From Bradyrhizobium sp. NDS-1 (GTDB lineage: Bacteria; Pseudomonadota; Alphaproteobacteria; Rhizobiales; Xanthobacteraceae): DNA of 64,000 bases. Shown here piece after piece: positions 35,443 to 45,035 of the stretch. The stretch's first letter is position 1. Each line of letters opens with the position of its first letter. The DNA is taken from positions 5,813,501 through 5,877,500 of the forward strand of contig NZ_CP136628.1 of NCBI RefSeq assembly GCF_032918005.1, read 5' to 3'. The translations under genes and the position numbers were made by a program. The notes below the pieces were generated by a model that saw nothing but the letters and a program-made list of their open reading frames with translations, was not told where the DNA came from and searched no databases.

Positions 35443-36762
35443 TCATTTGAGCATCTCGGGTACAATCAGGCGCGGCAGGAACAGCGACACGCTGGGCCAA
35501 ACAATGACGGCCGCCAGCACGAGCAGCATCGGGATCAGCATGATCACCGTGTCCTTCAGCGCATAGCGTAGCCGCACACCGGCGATCGAACAGGCGATCA
35601 TCAGACACAGGCCATAGGGTGGCGTCACCAGTCCGAAGGCCAGCGAGACAATGGAAATGATCGCGAACTGGACCGGATGGAGATCGACGGACTTGGCGAG
35701 CGGCTCCAGCACCGTGCCGACGATGATGATGGCCGGGATGGCGTCGAGGAAGCAGCCCACCACCAGAAAGCAAAAGGAGATGAAGAAGCCGGCGGCAACA
35801 GCGCCCATGCCCCATGTCGACACATTGGCCAGCAGCTCTTGCGGGATCTTGTAGTAGGCAAGCAGCCAGCCGAACGCACTGGCGGTACCGACGCAGAACA
35901 GCGCCACACCGGCGAGACGTCCGGTGTCGAGCAGGGCCTTGTACAATTCGCGCAGACCCGTCTCGCGGTAGAAGAACGCCGAGAGCACGACGGAATAGAG
36001 CACCGCGACGCAGGCGGATTCCGTCGCGGTGAACCACCCGAGCAGAATGCCGCCGACAATGATGAACGGCGTCATCATCGCCGGTATCGACCGCCAGATG
36101 GCGCATCGCATCTCGACCCAGCTCGACTTGGGATAGGTCGGGTAGCCGCGGCGCACCGCGTAGACGTGCACCGTCGCCATCTGCGCGCCCGCGATCAACA
36201 GGCCCGGCACGATGCCGGCCAGATACATCGCCGCAATCGAGGTCGAGATCAGCCCACCCCAGACGATCATGAGGATCGACGGCGGTATGATGACCGCCAG
36301 AACCGCCGACACCGCCGTGATGGCGATGGAGAACGAGAGGTCATAGCCCTCCTTCGTCTGCGCATCGATGAAGATCTTGGACTGGCTCGCCGCATCGGCG
36401 GTGGAGGAGCCCGAGATGCCGGCAAAGAACACCGACAGCACGACGTTGATCTGCGCCAGCGACCCCGGCCAATGTCCGACCATCGAGCGCGACAGGGACA
36501 CCAATCGGTCGGTGATGCCGCCGATGCTCATCAGGTTCGCCGTCAGCAGGAAGAACGGCACCGCGAGCAGGATAAATGAATTGTAGGCGTTGAACGTCTC
36601 CTGCGCGAGCGTCATCAGCGACAGACGCGGCTCGATCAGCAGGATCGGCACGCAGGCAAGGCCGAGCGCGAAGGCGACCGGCACGCGCACGATGAGCAGG
36701 CCGACGAAGACCCCGAACAGCACCATCGCGGCCTGTCCGGCAGAAAGCACATTGCCGCTCAT
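35443..36762 (-). CDS. dctM: TRAP transporter large permease
   Basis: A 439-aa inner-membrane protein with about 12 helices, the sodium-coupled transport subunit of a TRAP system. Typical blocks: AVPFFLLTANLMSIGG, SGSSTADAASQSKIF and IVSLAFGLVTPPYGLCL. Start overlaps the end of the small permease by four bases, indicating translational coupling. Substrate is set by the binding protein and is a carboxylate in most families. Confidence 0.93.
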   Translation of the reverse strand: MSGNVLSAGQAAMVLFGVFVGLLIVRVPVAFALGLACVPILLIEPRLSLMTLAQETFNAYNSFILLAVPFFLLTANLMSIGGITDRLVSLSRSMVGHWPGSLAQINVVLSVFFAGISGSSTADAASQSKIFIDAQTKEGYDLSFSIAITAVSAVLAVIIPPSILMIVWGGLISTSIAAMYLAGIVPGLLIAGAQMATVHVYAVRRGYPTYPKSSWVEMRCAIWRSIPAMMTPFIIVGGILLGWFTATESACVAVLYSVVLSAFFYRETGLRELYKALLDTGRLAGVALFCVGTASAFGWLLAYYKIPQELLANVSTWGMGAVAAGFFISFCFLVVGCFLDAIPAIIIVGTVLEPLAKSVDLHPVQFAIISIVSLAFGLVTPPYGLCLMIACSIAGVRLRYALKDTVIMLIPMLLVLAAVIVWPSVSLFLPRLIVPEMLK

Positions 36763-37274
36763 CGCCCTGCCCCAACCAGAATCCGCACTTCATCGATGAT
36801 CTGTTCGCCGGCAAAGACGATCCACGTCACGCCGGCCACAGGCCAGGCAACGTGAATCAACCAAAGCGGCAGATCGGCCAGCTCAGACGTCCTGTTCCAG
36901 GCAAAGCGTGTGAACTCGAGGCCGGCCAGCACGAACACCAGCGCCAGCGCCAATATGCCGATCCGCGCGAGAATCCGCACCGCAGCCTCCGACCGCCGCG
37001 ACAGGTCCGGCCACACGTCGACTTCGAAATGTTGCGCTTCGCGCACGCCGACCATGGCCCCGATCATTATCGTCCAGATGAACATGAAGCGCGCCATCTC
37101 CTCCGTCCAGATGTAGGACGGAATGAAGGGCGTGTAGCGCGAGATGATCTGCAGCGTGACCGGGATAACCAGAATGCCGACACAGGCCGCCAGCAGGAAT
37201 TGCAGCAATTTCGCATAGGCCGCCGTGACGCGGCGCCACAGCGAGGGTGTGGACGGGACGGGCATGTCAGACAT
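36759..37274 (-). CDS. dctQ: TRAP transporter small permease
   Basis: A 171-aa membrane protein with four helices; the family block WTEEMARFMFIWTIMIGA is present at about residues 55-75. ATG at 37274 follows GGAG. It overlaps dctM by four bases and follows the binding-protein gene by 83 bases. Confidence 0.92.
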   Translation of the reverse strand: MSDMPVPSTPSLWRRVTAAYAKLLQFLLAACVGILVIPVTLQIISRYTPFIPSYIWTEEMARFMFIWTIMIGAMVGVREAQHFEVDVWPDLSRRSEAAVRILARIGILALALVFVLAGLEFTRFAWNRTSELADLPLWLIHVAWPVAGVTWIVFAGEQIIDEVRILVGAGR

Positions 37275-37357
37275 TGGGACTCCGTGCGGCAGCACATCCG
37301 CCAGGTCCGGGCAGGAAGCGGGGCCTGCCCGGAAGATGATCGGCGGTCCGAGCGACC

Positions 37358-38356
37358 TCAGACGACGTTGATCTTCTCGAAGATGCCTTCCGCACCGATT
37401 TCCTTGGCGTAGGCCGCCATGACGGGATCAGCGAGCTTCTTCATGGCGTCCCGCTCCTCGAAGGGAACGCGCTTGAGCTTGCCGGCCTTCTCGAGCGTGT
37501 CGAGCTTGACCACCTCTTCGCTCGACTCGAGCTGACGGCCGTAGTCGCCAGCCTCCTTGCCGGCCTTCATGATCGCGTCCTGCAAATCCTTCGGCAAGGT
37601 CTTCAGCGTCTTCACCGAGAAGCAGATCGGCCGGATCGACACGGCGTGCTGGGTCAGGTTGAGATGCGGGGCCACTTCGTAGAACTTCATCGCCTCGACG
37701 CCGGCCGCCTCGTTCTCGCCGGCCGATATCACCCCGTTCTGGATCGCGTTGTAGACTTCGTTATAGGCGATCACCGTCGGGCTCATGCCGACGGCCGCAA
37801 AGGTCTTCGACCAGATCGGCGCGCCCTGCACGCGAACCTTGAGCCCCTTGAGGTCGGCGAGATTCTTGAGCGGCTTGTTGGCGAAGATGTTGCGGATGCC
37901 GCCGCCGGCATAACCGATCAGAACGACCTCGGCCTTCGCTGCGACCTCATCGGCCACCGGCGCCAGGATATTGGCCTCGACGACCTTGTTCATGTGCTCG
38001 ATGCCCTTGAACACGAAGGGCGCATCGATGAACGGGGCCGCCTTGGCGAAGGTCGACATGTGGGCCGGCGACACGATGCCGTAATCGACCGCCTTGCCTT
38101 GCGACATGTATTCGAAATACTGCTTCTCGAGGCCGAGTGAGGAATTCCTGTGCAGGGTGAAGTTGACGGGCTTGCCGTAATACTTCTTCACCAACTCCTC
38201 GAACCGTAGCAGTGCCCGGTTGAAGGCGTGGTCGTCGTTGAACTGGACCGCACCGTTCAGCGTGACGGGCGCTTGCGCCCTGAGGATCGACGGCATGCCG
38301 ATCGCAGCCGCCGCAGTGGTCGCCCCGATCCCAGCGAGAAATGTCCTTCGCTTCAT
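37358..38356 (-). CDS. dctP: TRAP transporter substrate-binding protein
   Basis: A 332-aa DctP-type periplasmic receptor. The signal starts MKRRTFLAGIGATT with an RR pair and cleavage likely after ILRAQA. Binding-site elements include KGLKVRVQGAPIW, whose arginine normally bridges the substrate carboxylate, and NEVYNAIQNGVISAGENE. ATG at 38356 follows GGGAG; the long frame upstream is spurious. First gene of the operon, divergent from a sensor kinase. Confidence 0.93.
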   Translation of the reverse strand: MKRRTFLAGIGATTAAAAIGMPSILRAQAPVTLNGAVQFNDDHAFNRALLRFEELVKKYYGKPVNFTLHRNSSLGLEKQYFEYMSQGKAVDYGIVSPAHMSTFAKAAPFIDAPFVFKGIEHMNKVVEANILAPVADEVAAKAEVVLIGYAGGGIRNIFANKPLKNLADLKGLKVRVQGAPIWSKTFAAVGMSPTVIAYNEVYNAIQNGVISAGENEAAGVEAMKFYEVAPHLNLTQHAVSIRPICFSVKTLKTLPKDLQDAIMKAGKEAGDYGRQLESSEEVVKLDTLEKAGKLKRVPFEERDAMKKLADPVMAAYAKEIGAEGIFEKINVV

Positions 38357-38651
38357 CGTCTCCCCTCCCTTTGATGCTCCGCCCCTGTCGCCGGGGCGTA
38401 AGCGCAGCCGGTCTACGGCCGGCGTTCGGGAAGGGTATGAAAAACTACGGCGGGACGGAAGTGATTTCGGCTGGGCTAAGGCAACTCCTTCGTCGCAGGG
38501 TGACCTGCTGTTGCACTGCAACTCGGGCTCCTGCCAGCACGCACTCCTGTCCCTTGCTTGGAGATCTGAAAATCTGTGCCCGATATGAAAATCGTGGCGC
38601 CGCGCAAGCCCCGCCCGTATGGTCTCCCCAAAACCATAATCCGGCGCCGCT

Positions 38652-40184
38652 GTGCCGGAACCGGGACGCCTGCGTTTGTCAAAGCTCACCCTGCCGGTCC
38701 GGCTCGCTCTTCTCGTCACGGGAACCATGTTGCCGCTGATCGTTTTTGCGGTTGGCATTGTTGTCTACAATTACCAGCAGGATCGAAGCGACGCGACCCG
38801 TCGCGTGCTGGAGAATGTGCGCAGCATGCGCCTGGTGCTGGATTCCGAGGTGCAGCGGATGACCGGCGGCTTGCAGGTGCTCGCACTGACCAATTCGCTG
38901 CGCCAAGACGACTTCGAAACTTTCCGCCGCATCGCGCTTGGTTTCGTCGAGCAGTACGGCAAGGGCGGCGTCGTGCTGATCTCCGACCGCAAGGGTCGGC
39001 TGTTGTTTTCCTCCGCGACGGAGGACGCCGCCAGCCTGCCGCAACGCGGCCATCGCGAGATCATCGACAAGGTGTTTGCAACCCGATCGCCGCAGTACTC
39101 CGATCTGTTCGCCAGTGCTATCGACGGGCGACAGGTGCTCACCGTCGAGGTTCCGGTGTTCCGCGACGGCGAGGTGATCTACGACCTCTCCTTCAGCCCG
39201 CCAATCCGCGTCTTTCAGGAGCTTGTGGAGAAGCAGCGGCCCGACCAGTTCTGGACCGTATCGCTGCTCGACACCAAGGGCTTCATATTCGCGCGCGTGC
39301 CCAACCCGGGCGAGACGGTCGGCAAGCAAGCCTCCGGCCCGTTATACGAGGCCATGTCTCGAACCGCCGAGGCCGCCCTTTCCACCGTTTCGCTCGACGG
39401 CGTCGCGCTGTCATCCGCCTTTACCAGATCGCAGCTGACCGGCTGGACGGTCGTGGCCGGCGTCGCCGAAAGCTCGTTGAGCGCGCCGCTCTGGCGCAAC
39501 ATCGCCATCACCAGCCTGATCGGCGGCGTCCTGCTGCTGACCGGACTGACGTTCGCGATCAGGATGGCTGCGACGATCGCGCGCGGCGAGATGCTGCACA
39601 ATCTCCTGATCGACGAGCTCAACCATCGCGTCAAGAACACGCTGGCTCTGATGCAGGCGATCGCGGTGCAGACCTTCCGCAGCGCCAGCCGTGACGAGCG
39701 GACGAAGTTCGAGGGTCGGCTCGGCGCGTTGGCGGAGGCGCATAACCTCTTGAGCCAGGAGAAATGGGCGGGCTCCGAGCTGAGGGACGTGATCGCCCGC
39801 GCGCTTCAGCCGTTCCTTTTAAGCAACCCCGACCGCATCCGCATGGCGGGCCCTGCGGTGCCGCTGTCGCCGCGGCTCGCCGTGGTGATGTCGATGATCG
39901 TCCACGAGATCGCCACCAACGCCGCGAAATACGGCGCGCTGTCCAATGAGACCGGCCGGGTGACGCTGGACTGGGAAGTCATCAGTGAAGCGCCCAAGCC
40001 TCGGCTGCGGCTGATCTGGACCGAGGTGGGCGGACCGCCGGTGACGGCGCCGGTGCAGCGCGGCTTCGGCTCGCGCCTGATCGAGCGCAGCGCACGCGAC
40101 CAGCTCGGCGGTGAAGCAACCGTCGACTTCCTGCCGCGCGGCGTCGTCTGTACCGTAACCTGCACGCTGGACGAGACGCGGTGA
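38652..40184 (+). CDS. HWE/HisKA_2-type sensor histidine kinase with periplasmic sensor domain
   Basis: A 510-aa membrane kinase. Helix 1 spans about residues 15-37, a periplasmic Cache-like domain about 38-285, and helix 2 about 290-312. The phospho-acceptor block is DELNHRVKNTLALMQ (His near 325); the N-box is HEIATNAAKYGAL and the G-region is RGFGSRLIERSA. WTEVGG is the HWE-family variant near the second G box. The start is GTG at 38652; a TTG at 38676 is an alternative. No response regulator is adjacent. The divergent TRAP operon hints that it senses a related solute. Confidence 0.9.
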   Translation: MPEPGRLRLSKLTLPVRLALLVTGTMLPLIVFAVGIVVYNYQQDRSDATRRVLENVRSMRLVLDSEVQRMTGGLQVLALTNSLRQDDFETFRRIALGFVEQYGKGGVVLISDRKGRLLFSSATEDAASLPQRGHREIIDKVFATRSPQYSDLFASAIDGRQVLTVEVPVFRDGEVIYDLSFSPPIRVFQELVEKQRPDQFWTVSLLDTKGFIFARVPNPGETVGKQASGPLYEAMSRTAEAALSTVSLDGVALSSAFTRSQLTGWTVVAGVAESSLSAPLWRNIAITSLIGGVLLLTGLTFAIRMAATIARGEMLHNLLIDELNHRVKNTLALMQAIAVQTFRSASRDERTKFEGRLGALAEAHNLLSQEKWAGSELRDVIARALQPFLLSNPDRIRMAGPAVPLSPRLAVVMSMIVHEIATNAAKYGALSNETGRVTLDWEVISEAPKPRLRLIWTEVGGPPVTAPVQRGFGSRLIERSARDQLGGEATVDFLPRGVVCTVTCTLDETR

Positions 40185-40252
40185 TCCACCGCCCCCCGAC
40201 CGAATATTGCAACGCAGCATGCGTCTCCTGCGACAATTACGCTCGCCTCTCC

Positions 40253-40283
40253 CAATCATCCGATGTTAAACATCGGATGATTG
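40253..40283. promoter_or_regulatory. 31-bp perfect palindrome, operator of the GntR gene
   Basis: CAATCATCCGATGTT-A-AACATCGGATGATTG: fifteen-base perfect arms around one base. It lies 55 bases before the GTG start at 40338 and would overlap any start at 40281. FadR-type regulators bind shorter palindromes of this kind, so this is a strong autoregulatory operator candidate. Confidence 0.75.
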
Positions 40284-40337
40284 TCGCCGATGCGACATGA
40301 GAAAAGAACAGGCCGAAACAGGCTGGCAGGGAGAGAC

Positions 40338-41165
40338 GTGCGGGTGGCAAGAGCACGGCCTAAGCCAACTGACAAGTTGATCAAGCCCGGCCGCATTCGC
40401 GCCGTACTGACGACGCTCGGGCGTGAGATCGCCCAGGATCTCATTCCCGTCGGGACGACCCTGCCGCCGGAGCCGGAACTTGAGGCCCGTTTCGGCGCGG
40501 GGCGCGGCGTGGTGCGCGAGGCGATCAAGTCGCTCGCGGCCAAGGGCCTCGTCAGCGTCAGGCCGCGCCATGGCACGCAGGTGCTGCCGCGCCACGAATG
40601 GAGCTTGCTCGATCGCGACGTGCTGAGCTGGCTCGTTGGCCAGGACGAACCGGATCGTGACCTCCTGCTGGCGATCCAGGAGGTGCGCTCGATCATCGAG
40701 CCGGCAGCCGCAGCACTTGCCGCCGAACGGGCCACCAAGAACGACCTCTGGCGGATCGACACCGCCTTGGCTGCGATGCAGACCGCAAAGGACCAGGCGA
40801 GCGCCCTCGCCGCCGACAAGGCTTTCCATCTCGCCATCCTGGATGCGACCCGCAATCCCGTCCTGCAGGGCTTCCGAGGCGCGATCGACACCATCCTCGG
40901 CACCGTCTTCACCGTCGCTGTCGGAGGCCCCGGCGGCTGGTTCAAGGATAATCTGCCGAACCACGTTGCGGCGGCTCGGGCCATCGAGAGCGGCAAACCG
41001 GAAAAGGCGCGCGCCGCGATGGAACGCCTGCTCGGCTACACGCGATTGAGGCTTGCGAACCGGAAGACAGTCACCGCGGCGGCAGCGCGCAAAAAGGACG
41101 GATCGGCCGTGCGCATGACGAAGAAGTCGGGCGTCAGAAGCAGGAGAAAACATCGTGGACCTTGA
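40338..41165 (+). CDS. GntR/FadR-family transcriptional regulator
   Basis: A 275-aa regulator. Its winged helix contains LPPEPELEARFGAGRGVVREAIKSLAAKGLVSVRPRHGTQVLPR; the C-terminal FCD domain has the metal-site pattern EVRSIIEP...DKAFHLAILDATRNP...NHVAAARAIESG, with Asp and His ligands. GTG at 40338 is chosen for GGGAGAG just upstream and because the palindrome must lie outside the gene. The C-terminal 30 residues are a basic tail (RKTVTAAAARKK...), unusual for the family. It probably represses the ABC cassette that starts 87 bases downstream. Confidence 0.88.
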   Translation: MRVARARPKPTDKLIKPGRIRAVLTTLGREIAQDLIPVGTTLPPEPELEARFGAGRGVVREAIKSLAAKGLVSVRPRHGTQVLPRHEWSLLDRDVLSWLVGQDEPDRDLLLAIQEVRSIIEPAAAALAAERATKNDLWRIDTALAAMQTAKDQASALAADKAFHLAILDATRNPVLQGFRGAIDTILGTVFTVAVGGPGGWFKDNLPNHVAAARAIESGKPEKARAAMERLLGYTRLRLANRKTVTAAAARKKDGSAVRMTKKSGVRSRRKHRGP

Positions 41166-41252
41166 CCAAAGGTCTGCACGTCATCGTCGCGATGTCAGGA
41201 ATAATCAGCGTGAGATGCCGGGACAGGCATAGCTGAGCGCCAGGGAGGTCAA

Positions 41253-42074
41253 ATGCAGGTGACGGGCAGTCTGAAGGGCCGATCGTCGCGACTGATCCGC
41301 AGCGTCAATGCGCTGGCGGGAGCTGCGATGTTCGTTGCGCCGCTGCTTGCACTGGTCGCAATCTGGGCCATCGTCGTCCCGCTGTTCAACGTCAATCCGC
41401 GCGTGTTTCCCTCGGTCGGTGCGGTCGGCGGGGCGGCCATGGAGTCGATCCGTGACGGCACGTTGTTCGCCCATGTCGGTGCCAGCCTGGTGCGCGTCGG
41501 GCTTGGCACGCTGATCGGCATCGTCACGGCCGTGCCGCTCGGCATCGCCATGGGTGTGAGCCCGACAGTTGCAGCCTTCCTGACGCCGCTGTTCCGCTTC
41601 TTCTCGGTACTCGCAGGCATCGCCTGGATCCCGATCGCGACGCTGTGGTTCGGCTACGGCTTCGGCGCGATCGTCTTCGTGATCTTCAACGCGGTGTTCT
41701 TCGTCGTCGCCTACAACACCCTGCTCGGCGTCCGGACCATTCCGCACACGCTGCGCAATGCTGCCGCCGCGCTCGGCGCCGGCCGCTGGGCGCTGCTGAC
41801 CGAGGTGCTGCTGCCGGGCGCGCTGCCCAACATCGTCACCGGCATCCGTACGGGCCTCGGCTTTGCCTGGCGCGGGCTGATTGCCGCCGAGATGATCGCG
41901 ACCAATGTCGGGCTCGGATACATGCTGTTCGTCGCACGCGACTTCTACCGCACCGAGGTGATCGTGTTCGGCATGGTCGTGATCGGCGTGCTCTGGCTTC
42001 TGATCGACCGTCTGCTGCTGGTCCCGCTGGAACGCGCGACCATCGAGCGCTGGGGCATGGTGAGGCGCGCATGA
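41253..42074 (+). CDS. NitT/TauT-family ABC permease, first of two
   Basis: A 273-aa SsuC/TauC-type permease with about six helices. The coupling loop is AAAALGAGRWALLTEVLLPGALPNIVTGIRTGL. It overlaps the next permease by four bases (ATGA). Two different permeases in one operon suggest a heterodimeric channel, unlike the usual homodimer of this family. Confidence 0.92.
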   Translation: MQVTGSLKGRSSRLIRSVNALAGAAMFVAPLLALVAIWAIVVPLFNVNPRVFPSVGAVGGAAMESIRDGTLFAHVGASLVRVGLGTLIGIVTAVPLGIAMGVSPTVAAFLTPLFRFFSVLAGIAWIPIATLWFGYGFGAIVFVIFNAVFFVVAYNTLLGVRTIPHTLRNAAAALGAGRWALLTEVLLPGALPNIVTGIRTGLGFAWRGLIAAEMIATNVGLGYMLFVARDFYRTEVIVFGMVVIGVLWLLIDRLLLVPLERATIERWGMVRRA

Positions 42075-42877
42075 ATCTGATGCTGCAAGTCTGGGCTGGC
42101 TATACCCGCCTGACCCGGCGCTGGCCGGGGATAGCCGCCATCATTCCATTCATACCGGTGCTCGCGCTGTGGACGGCGGTCAGCGAGGCCGGGTTGTTTC
42201 CGCGCGCATTCTTCCCGGGACCTGCCGACGTCGTACGCGCCTTCTTCACGCTGACCTACAAGGGCATCCTGCCCGATTATCTCCAGGACAGCCTGATCCG
42301 CCTCGCCACGGGCGCCGCCGTCGGCATGGCGCTCGGCATTCCCTTAGGGATTCTGATCGGCACCAGCCGCTGGGCGCACCGCATCTGCTGGCCGGTGCTG
42401 CTGTTCTTCCAGGCGATCGGCGACATTGCCTGGCTGCCGATCCTCCTGATCTGGTTCGGCTTCGGCCTCACGACGATGACCTTCGTCATCGTCTACACCG
42501 TGCTGTTCCCGGTCGTGCTCAACACCGTGCTCGGCGTCGAATCCGTACCGCGCGACCTGTCGCGCGCCGCCCTCAGCCTGGGCGCCTCTCGCGCGCGCGT
42601 GCTCTGGGAGGTGACACTGCCGGGCGCGTTGCCGAACATCATCACGGGCCTGCGCAACGGCCTGGGTTATGGCTGGCGCGCGCTGATCGCGGTCGAGATG
42701 ATCGTCGGCACGTCGGGCATCGGCTTCATGATGTTCGACGCCCGCCGCGCCGGCTCGACCGTCGAGATCGTCCTCGGCATGATCATTCTCGGATTGCTCT
42801 GGTACATCGTGGACGCCTGGATCCTCGCGCCCCTCGAGCGCGCGACCGGCCAGCGTTGGGGATTGGTGACATCATGA
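42071..42877 (+). CDS. NitT/TauT-family ABC permease, second of two
   Basis: A 268-aa permease, clearly related to its neighbour (the ALSLGASRARVLWEVTLPGALPNIITGLRNGLGYGWRALIAVEM region aligns block for block). Translational coupling by four-base overlaps at both ends. The pair probably arose by duplication. Confidence 0.92.
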   Translation: MNLMLQVWAGYTRLTRRWPGIAAIIPFIPVLALWTAVSEAGLFPRAFFPGPADVVRAFFTLTYKGILPDYLQDSLIRLATGAAVGMALGIPLGILIGTSRWAHRICWPVLLFFQAIGDIAWLPILLIWFGFGLTTMTFVIVYTVLFPVVLNTVLGVESVPRDLSRAALSLGASRARVLWEVTLPGALPNIITGLRNGLGYGWRALIAVEMIVGTSGIGFMMFDARRAGSTVEIVLGMIILGLLWYIVDAWILAPLERATGQRWGLVTS

Positions 42878-43632
42878 AGACGCTCTCGCTGCGCAATCTC
42901 GGCAAGACCTATTTCGATCCTTACGCAGGCGCGCATGTCACCGCCGTCCACGACGTCTCGCTGGACGTCGAGCCCGGCGAATTCATCTCGGTGGTCGGCC
43001 CCTCCGGCTGCGGCAAGACGACGATCCTGAACATGATCGCCGGTTTCATCCCTTATTCGAAGGGAGACATTCTGCTCGACGGCAAGCCGGTGCACGGGCC
43101 CGGCCCCGAGCGGGGCGTCGTGTTCCAGTCGTTCGCGCTGTTCCCCTGGAAGACGGTGCTCGACAATGTCGGCTTCGGCCCGAAGATGCGCGGCGTGCCG
43201 AAGGCCGAGCGCGACCGCATCGCGCGCGAATACCTCGCGCTCGCCGGACTTTCGCACGCGGCGCACCGCTACCCCAACGAACTTTCCGGCGGCATGCAGC
43301 AGCGCGTCGGCGTGGTGCGTGCACTCGCCAACAATCCCGATGTCCTGCTGATGGACGAGCCGTTTGCGAGCGTCGATGCGCAGACGCGCATGACGCTTCA
43401 GGAGGAACTGACCCGCATCTGGCAGGAGCGCAAGCCGACGGTGATCTTCATCACCCATGACGTGCAGGAGGCCGTGTTTCTCGCCAATCGCGTGGTCGTG
43501 CTGTCGAAGGGACGCGTGCTCGACCAGATCGCGGTCGACCTTCCGCGCCCGCGCGTCTGGGACGATCTCGTCAAGGACGACGACTTCAAGCAGCTCTCCG
43601 CGCGGGTGCTTCAGATGGTGCGCGCGGCATGA
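42874..43632 (+). CDS. NitT/TauT-family ABC transporter ATPase
   Basis: A 252-aa ATPase. Walker A is GPSGCGKTT, signature SGGMQQRVGVVRALA, Walker B VLLMDEPFASVDA, switch ITHDVQEA. ATG at 42874 overlaps the preceding stop by four bases; the longer open frame upstream is a shadow of the permease. It overlaps the next small gene in the same way. Confidence 0.93.
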   Translation: MKTLSLRNLGKTYFDPYAGAHVTAVHDVSLDVEPGEFISVVGPSGCGKTTILNMIAGFIPYSKGDILLDGKPVHGPGPERGVVFQSFALFPWKTVLDNVGFGPKMRGVPKAERDRIAREYLALAGLSHAAHRYPNELSGGMQQRVGVVRALANNPDVLLMDEPFASVDAQTRMTLQEELTRIWQERKPTVIFITHDVQEAVFLANRVVVLSKGRVLDQIAVDLPRPRVWDDLVKDDDFKQLSARVLQMVRAA

Positions 43633-43961
43633 GCATCGCCTCCGACGTCCTGCGCTCTTCCAAAGGCCGCGTCGTGCTCGGCGCCATTGCCGCATGGGCG
43701 CTGTTTCAACTCTGGCTGACGATGGCCGCACCGGGAAAGATCTCCCCGGAGCTCAAGGGCTCCTCGGAAAAGGTGAACGTGCAGATCGAGCTGCCGTTCA
43801 CGCCGGAGCGCTTCCACGTGCTCGCGTTCCAGCAATATGGACGCGTCTCGGGCACCGACGAGCATTCGATCGAACTTCGCGGCGTCAAAAGAACGGACCT
43901 CAAGGCCGTTGCCCGCCCCTATTGGGTGACGGCGGTGGGGCCGATAAAAGAGGGAGGCTGA
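43629..43961 (+). CDS. Unknown 110-aa membrane-anchored protein inside ABC cassette
   Basis: One N-terminal hydrophobic helix (about residues 14-33, GRVVLGAIAAWALFQLW) follows a short basic start; the remaining 75 residues are polar and predicted periplasmic. There is no lipobox and no cleavage motif, so it stays anchored. The motif LPFTPERFHVLAFQQYGRVSG is distinctive but I do not recognise it. The ATGA overlap with the ATPase and the five-base gap to the binding-protein gene show it is a true operon member. It may tether the binding protein or couple it to the two permeases. Confidence 0.8.
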   Translation: MSIASDVLRSSKGRVVLGAIAAWALFQLWLTMAAPGKISPELKGSSEKVNVQIELPFTPERFHVLAFQQYGRVSGTDEHSIELRGVKRTDLKAVARPYWVTAVGPIKEGG

Positions 43962-43965
43962 AAAT

Positions 43966-45021
43966 ATGAAACGGTTCGTGTTGCTTGGATTCGCGCTGCT
44001 CGCCGGCATGGTGCCGGCAAGCGCCCAGACCCCGACGAAACTCAAGGCCGGCATGGTCACCGGCATCGACCAGATCGGCCTGCCGATCGCCCTCGAGCGC
44101 GGCTTCTTCGAGAAGTACGGGCTCGACGTCACGATCGCGCGCCCCTACGCGACCGGCGTCGACGCGCTGAACGCATTGCAGGCCGGCGAGAGCGAGATCG
44201 TGCAGGTCGGCGTGCCCATGATCGGCGCCGTGCTGCGCGGCATGGACCTCGTCGCCCTCGGCAATTACAGCGGCAACGCCACAAAGGCCGGCTCCGACGC
44301 CACCATGGCGATCATCGCGCGCGAAGGTTCAGGCATCGTCAAGGGCGATCTGTCGACGCTGAAGGGCAAGAAGATCGCGGCCTCCTTCGGCACGATCAAC
44401 CATCTCTACATCCTGGCGACGCTGGAGAAGGCAGGGCTGAAGCCCGACGACGTGACATTGGTCAACACGCCGCCGCCGGACATGACCGTCGCCCTGCTCG
44501 CCAAAGGCATCGATGCGTTCTCGGGCTGGGATCCCTGGCCGATCGTCGCCGGCAAGGACGTGCCGGGTGCCGTCGAGATCATCCGTGGCGGCGATGTGAT
44601 CTCCTACATCGGCTTCAACGTCGCGCTCAGGCCCTGGGTGCAGGCCAATGGCGAGACCATCGAGAAATTCCTCGCGGCCGTCTCCGAGGCCGACCAATGG
44701 ATGCGCAAGAACCCGAAACAGGCAGCGCAGGTTGCCACGCGCTGGATTCCGGGACTCAAACAGGACGTCGCCGAGACAGCGATGCAGTTCAACGTCCAGC
44801 AGGCCGACCGCCGGCTGTCGGCGAACAATTACCGCGCGCTCTGGAGCGCCGAGGACCGGCTCTCCCGCCTCGGCATCCTCAAATCGACCTTCGACGTCAA
44901 TGCGCATATCGAGCCGAAGCACATTCTCAAGGTCATGAAGGACCGTCCCGAACTGTTCGCCGACCTGCCGCCGATCCCGGAGGCTGCGGCGATCTCGCCG
45001 GGCTACGTGTTCAAGCCTTGA
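43966..45021 (+). CDS. NitT/TauT-family substrate-binding protein
   Basis: A 351-aa periplasmic binding protein with a Sec signal (MKRFVLLGFALLAGMVPASA-Q). Family blocks: GIDQIGLPIALERGFFEKYGL, NALQAGESEIVQVGVPM and FSGWDPWPIVAG. Substrates in this family include sulfonates, nitrate, pyrimidine precursors and aromatic acids; the ligand here is unknown. Last gene of the cassette and followed by a strong hairpin. Confidence 0.9.
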   Translation: MKRFVLLGFALLAGMVPASAQTPTKLKAGMVTGIDQIGLPIALERGFFEKYGLDVTIARPYATGVDALNALQAGESEIVQVGVPMIGAVLRGMDLVALGNYSGNATKAGSDATMAIIAREGSGIVKGDLSTLKGKKIAASFGTINHLYILATLEKAGLKPDDVTLVNTPPPDMTVALLAKGIDAFSGWDPWPIVAGKDVPGAVEIIRGGDVISYIGFNVALRPWVQANGETIEKFLAAVSEADQWMRKNPKQAAQVATRWIPGLKQDVAETAMQFNVQQADRRLSANNYRALWSAEDRLSRLGILKSTFDVNAHIEPKHILKVMKDRPELFADLPPIPEAAAISPGYVFKP

Positions 45022-45035
45022 TCTGTTGCAAACCT

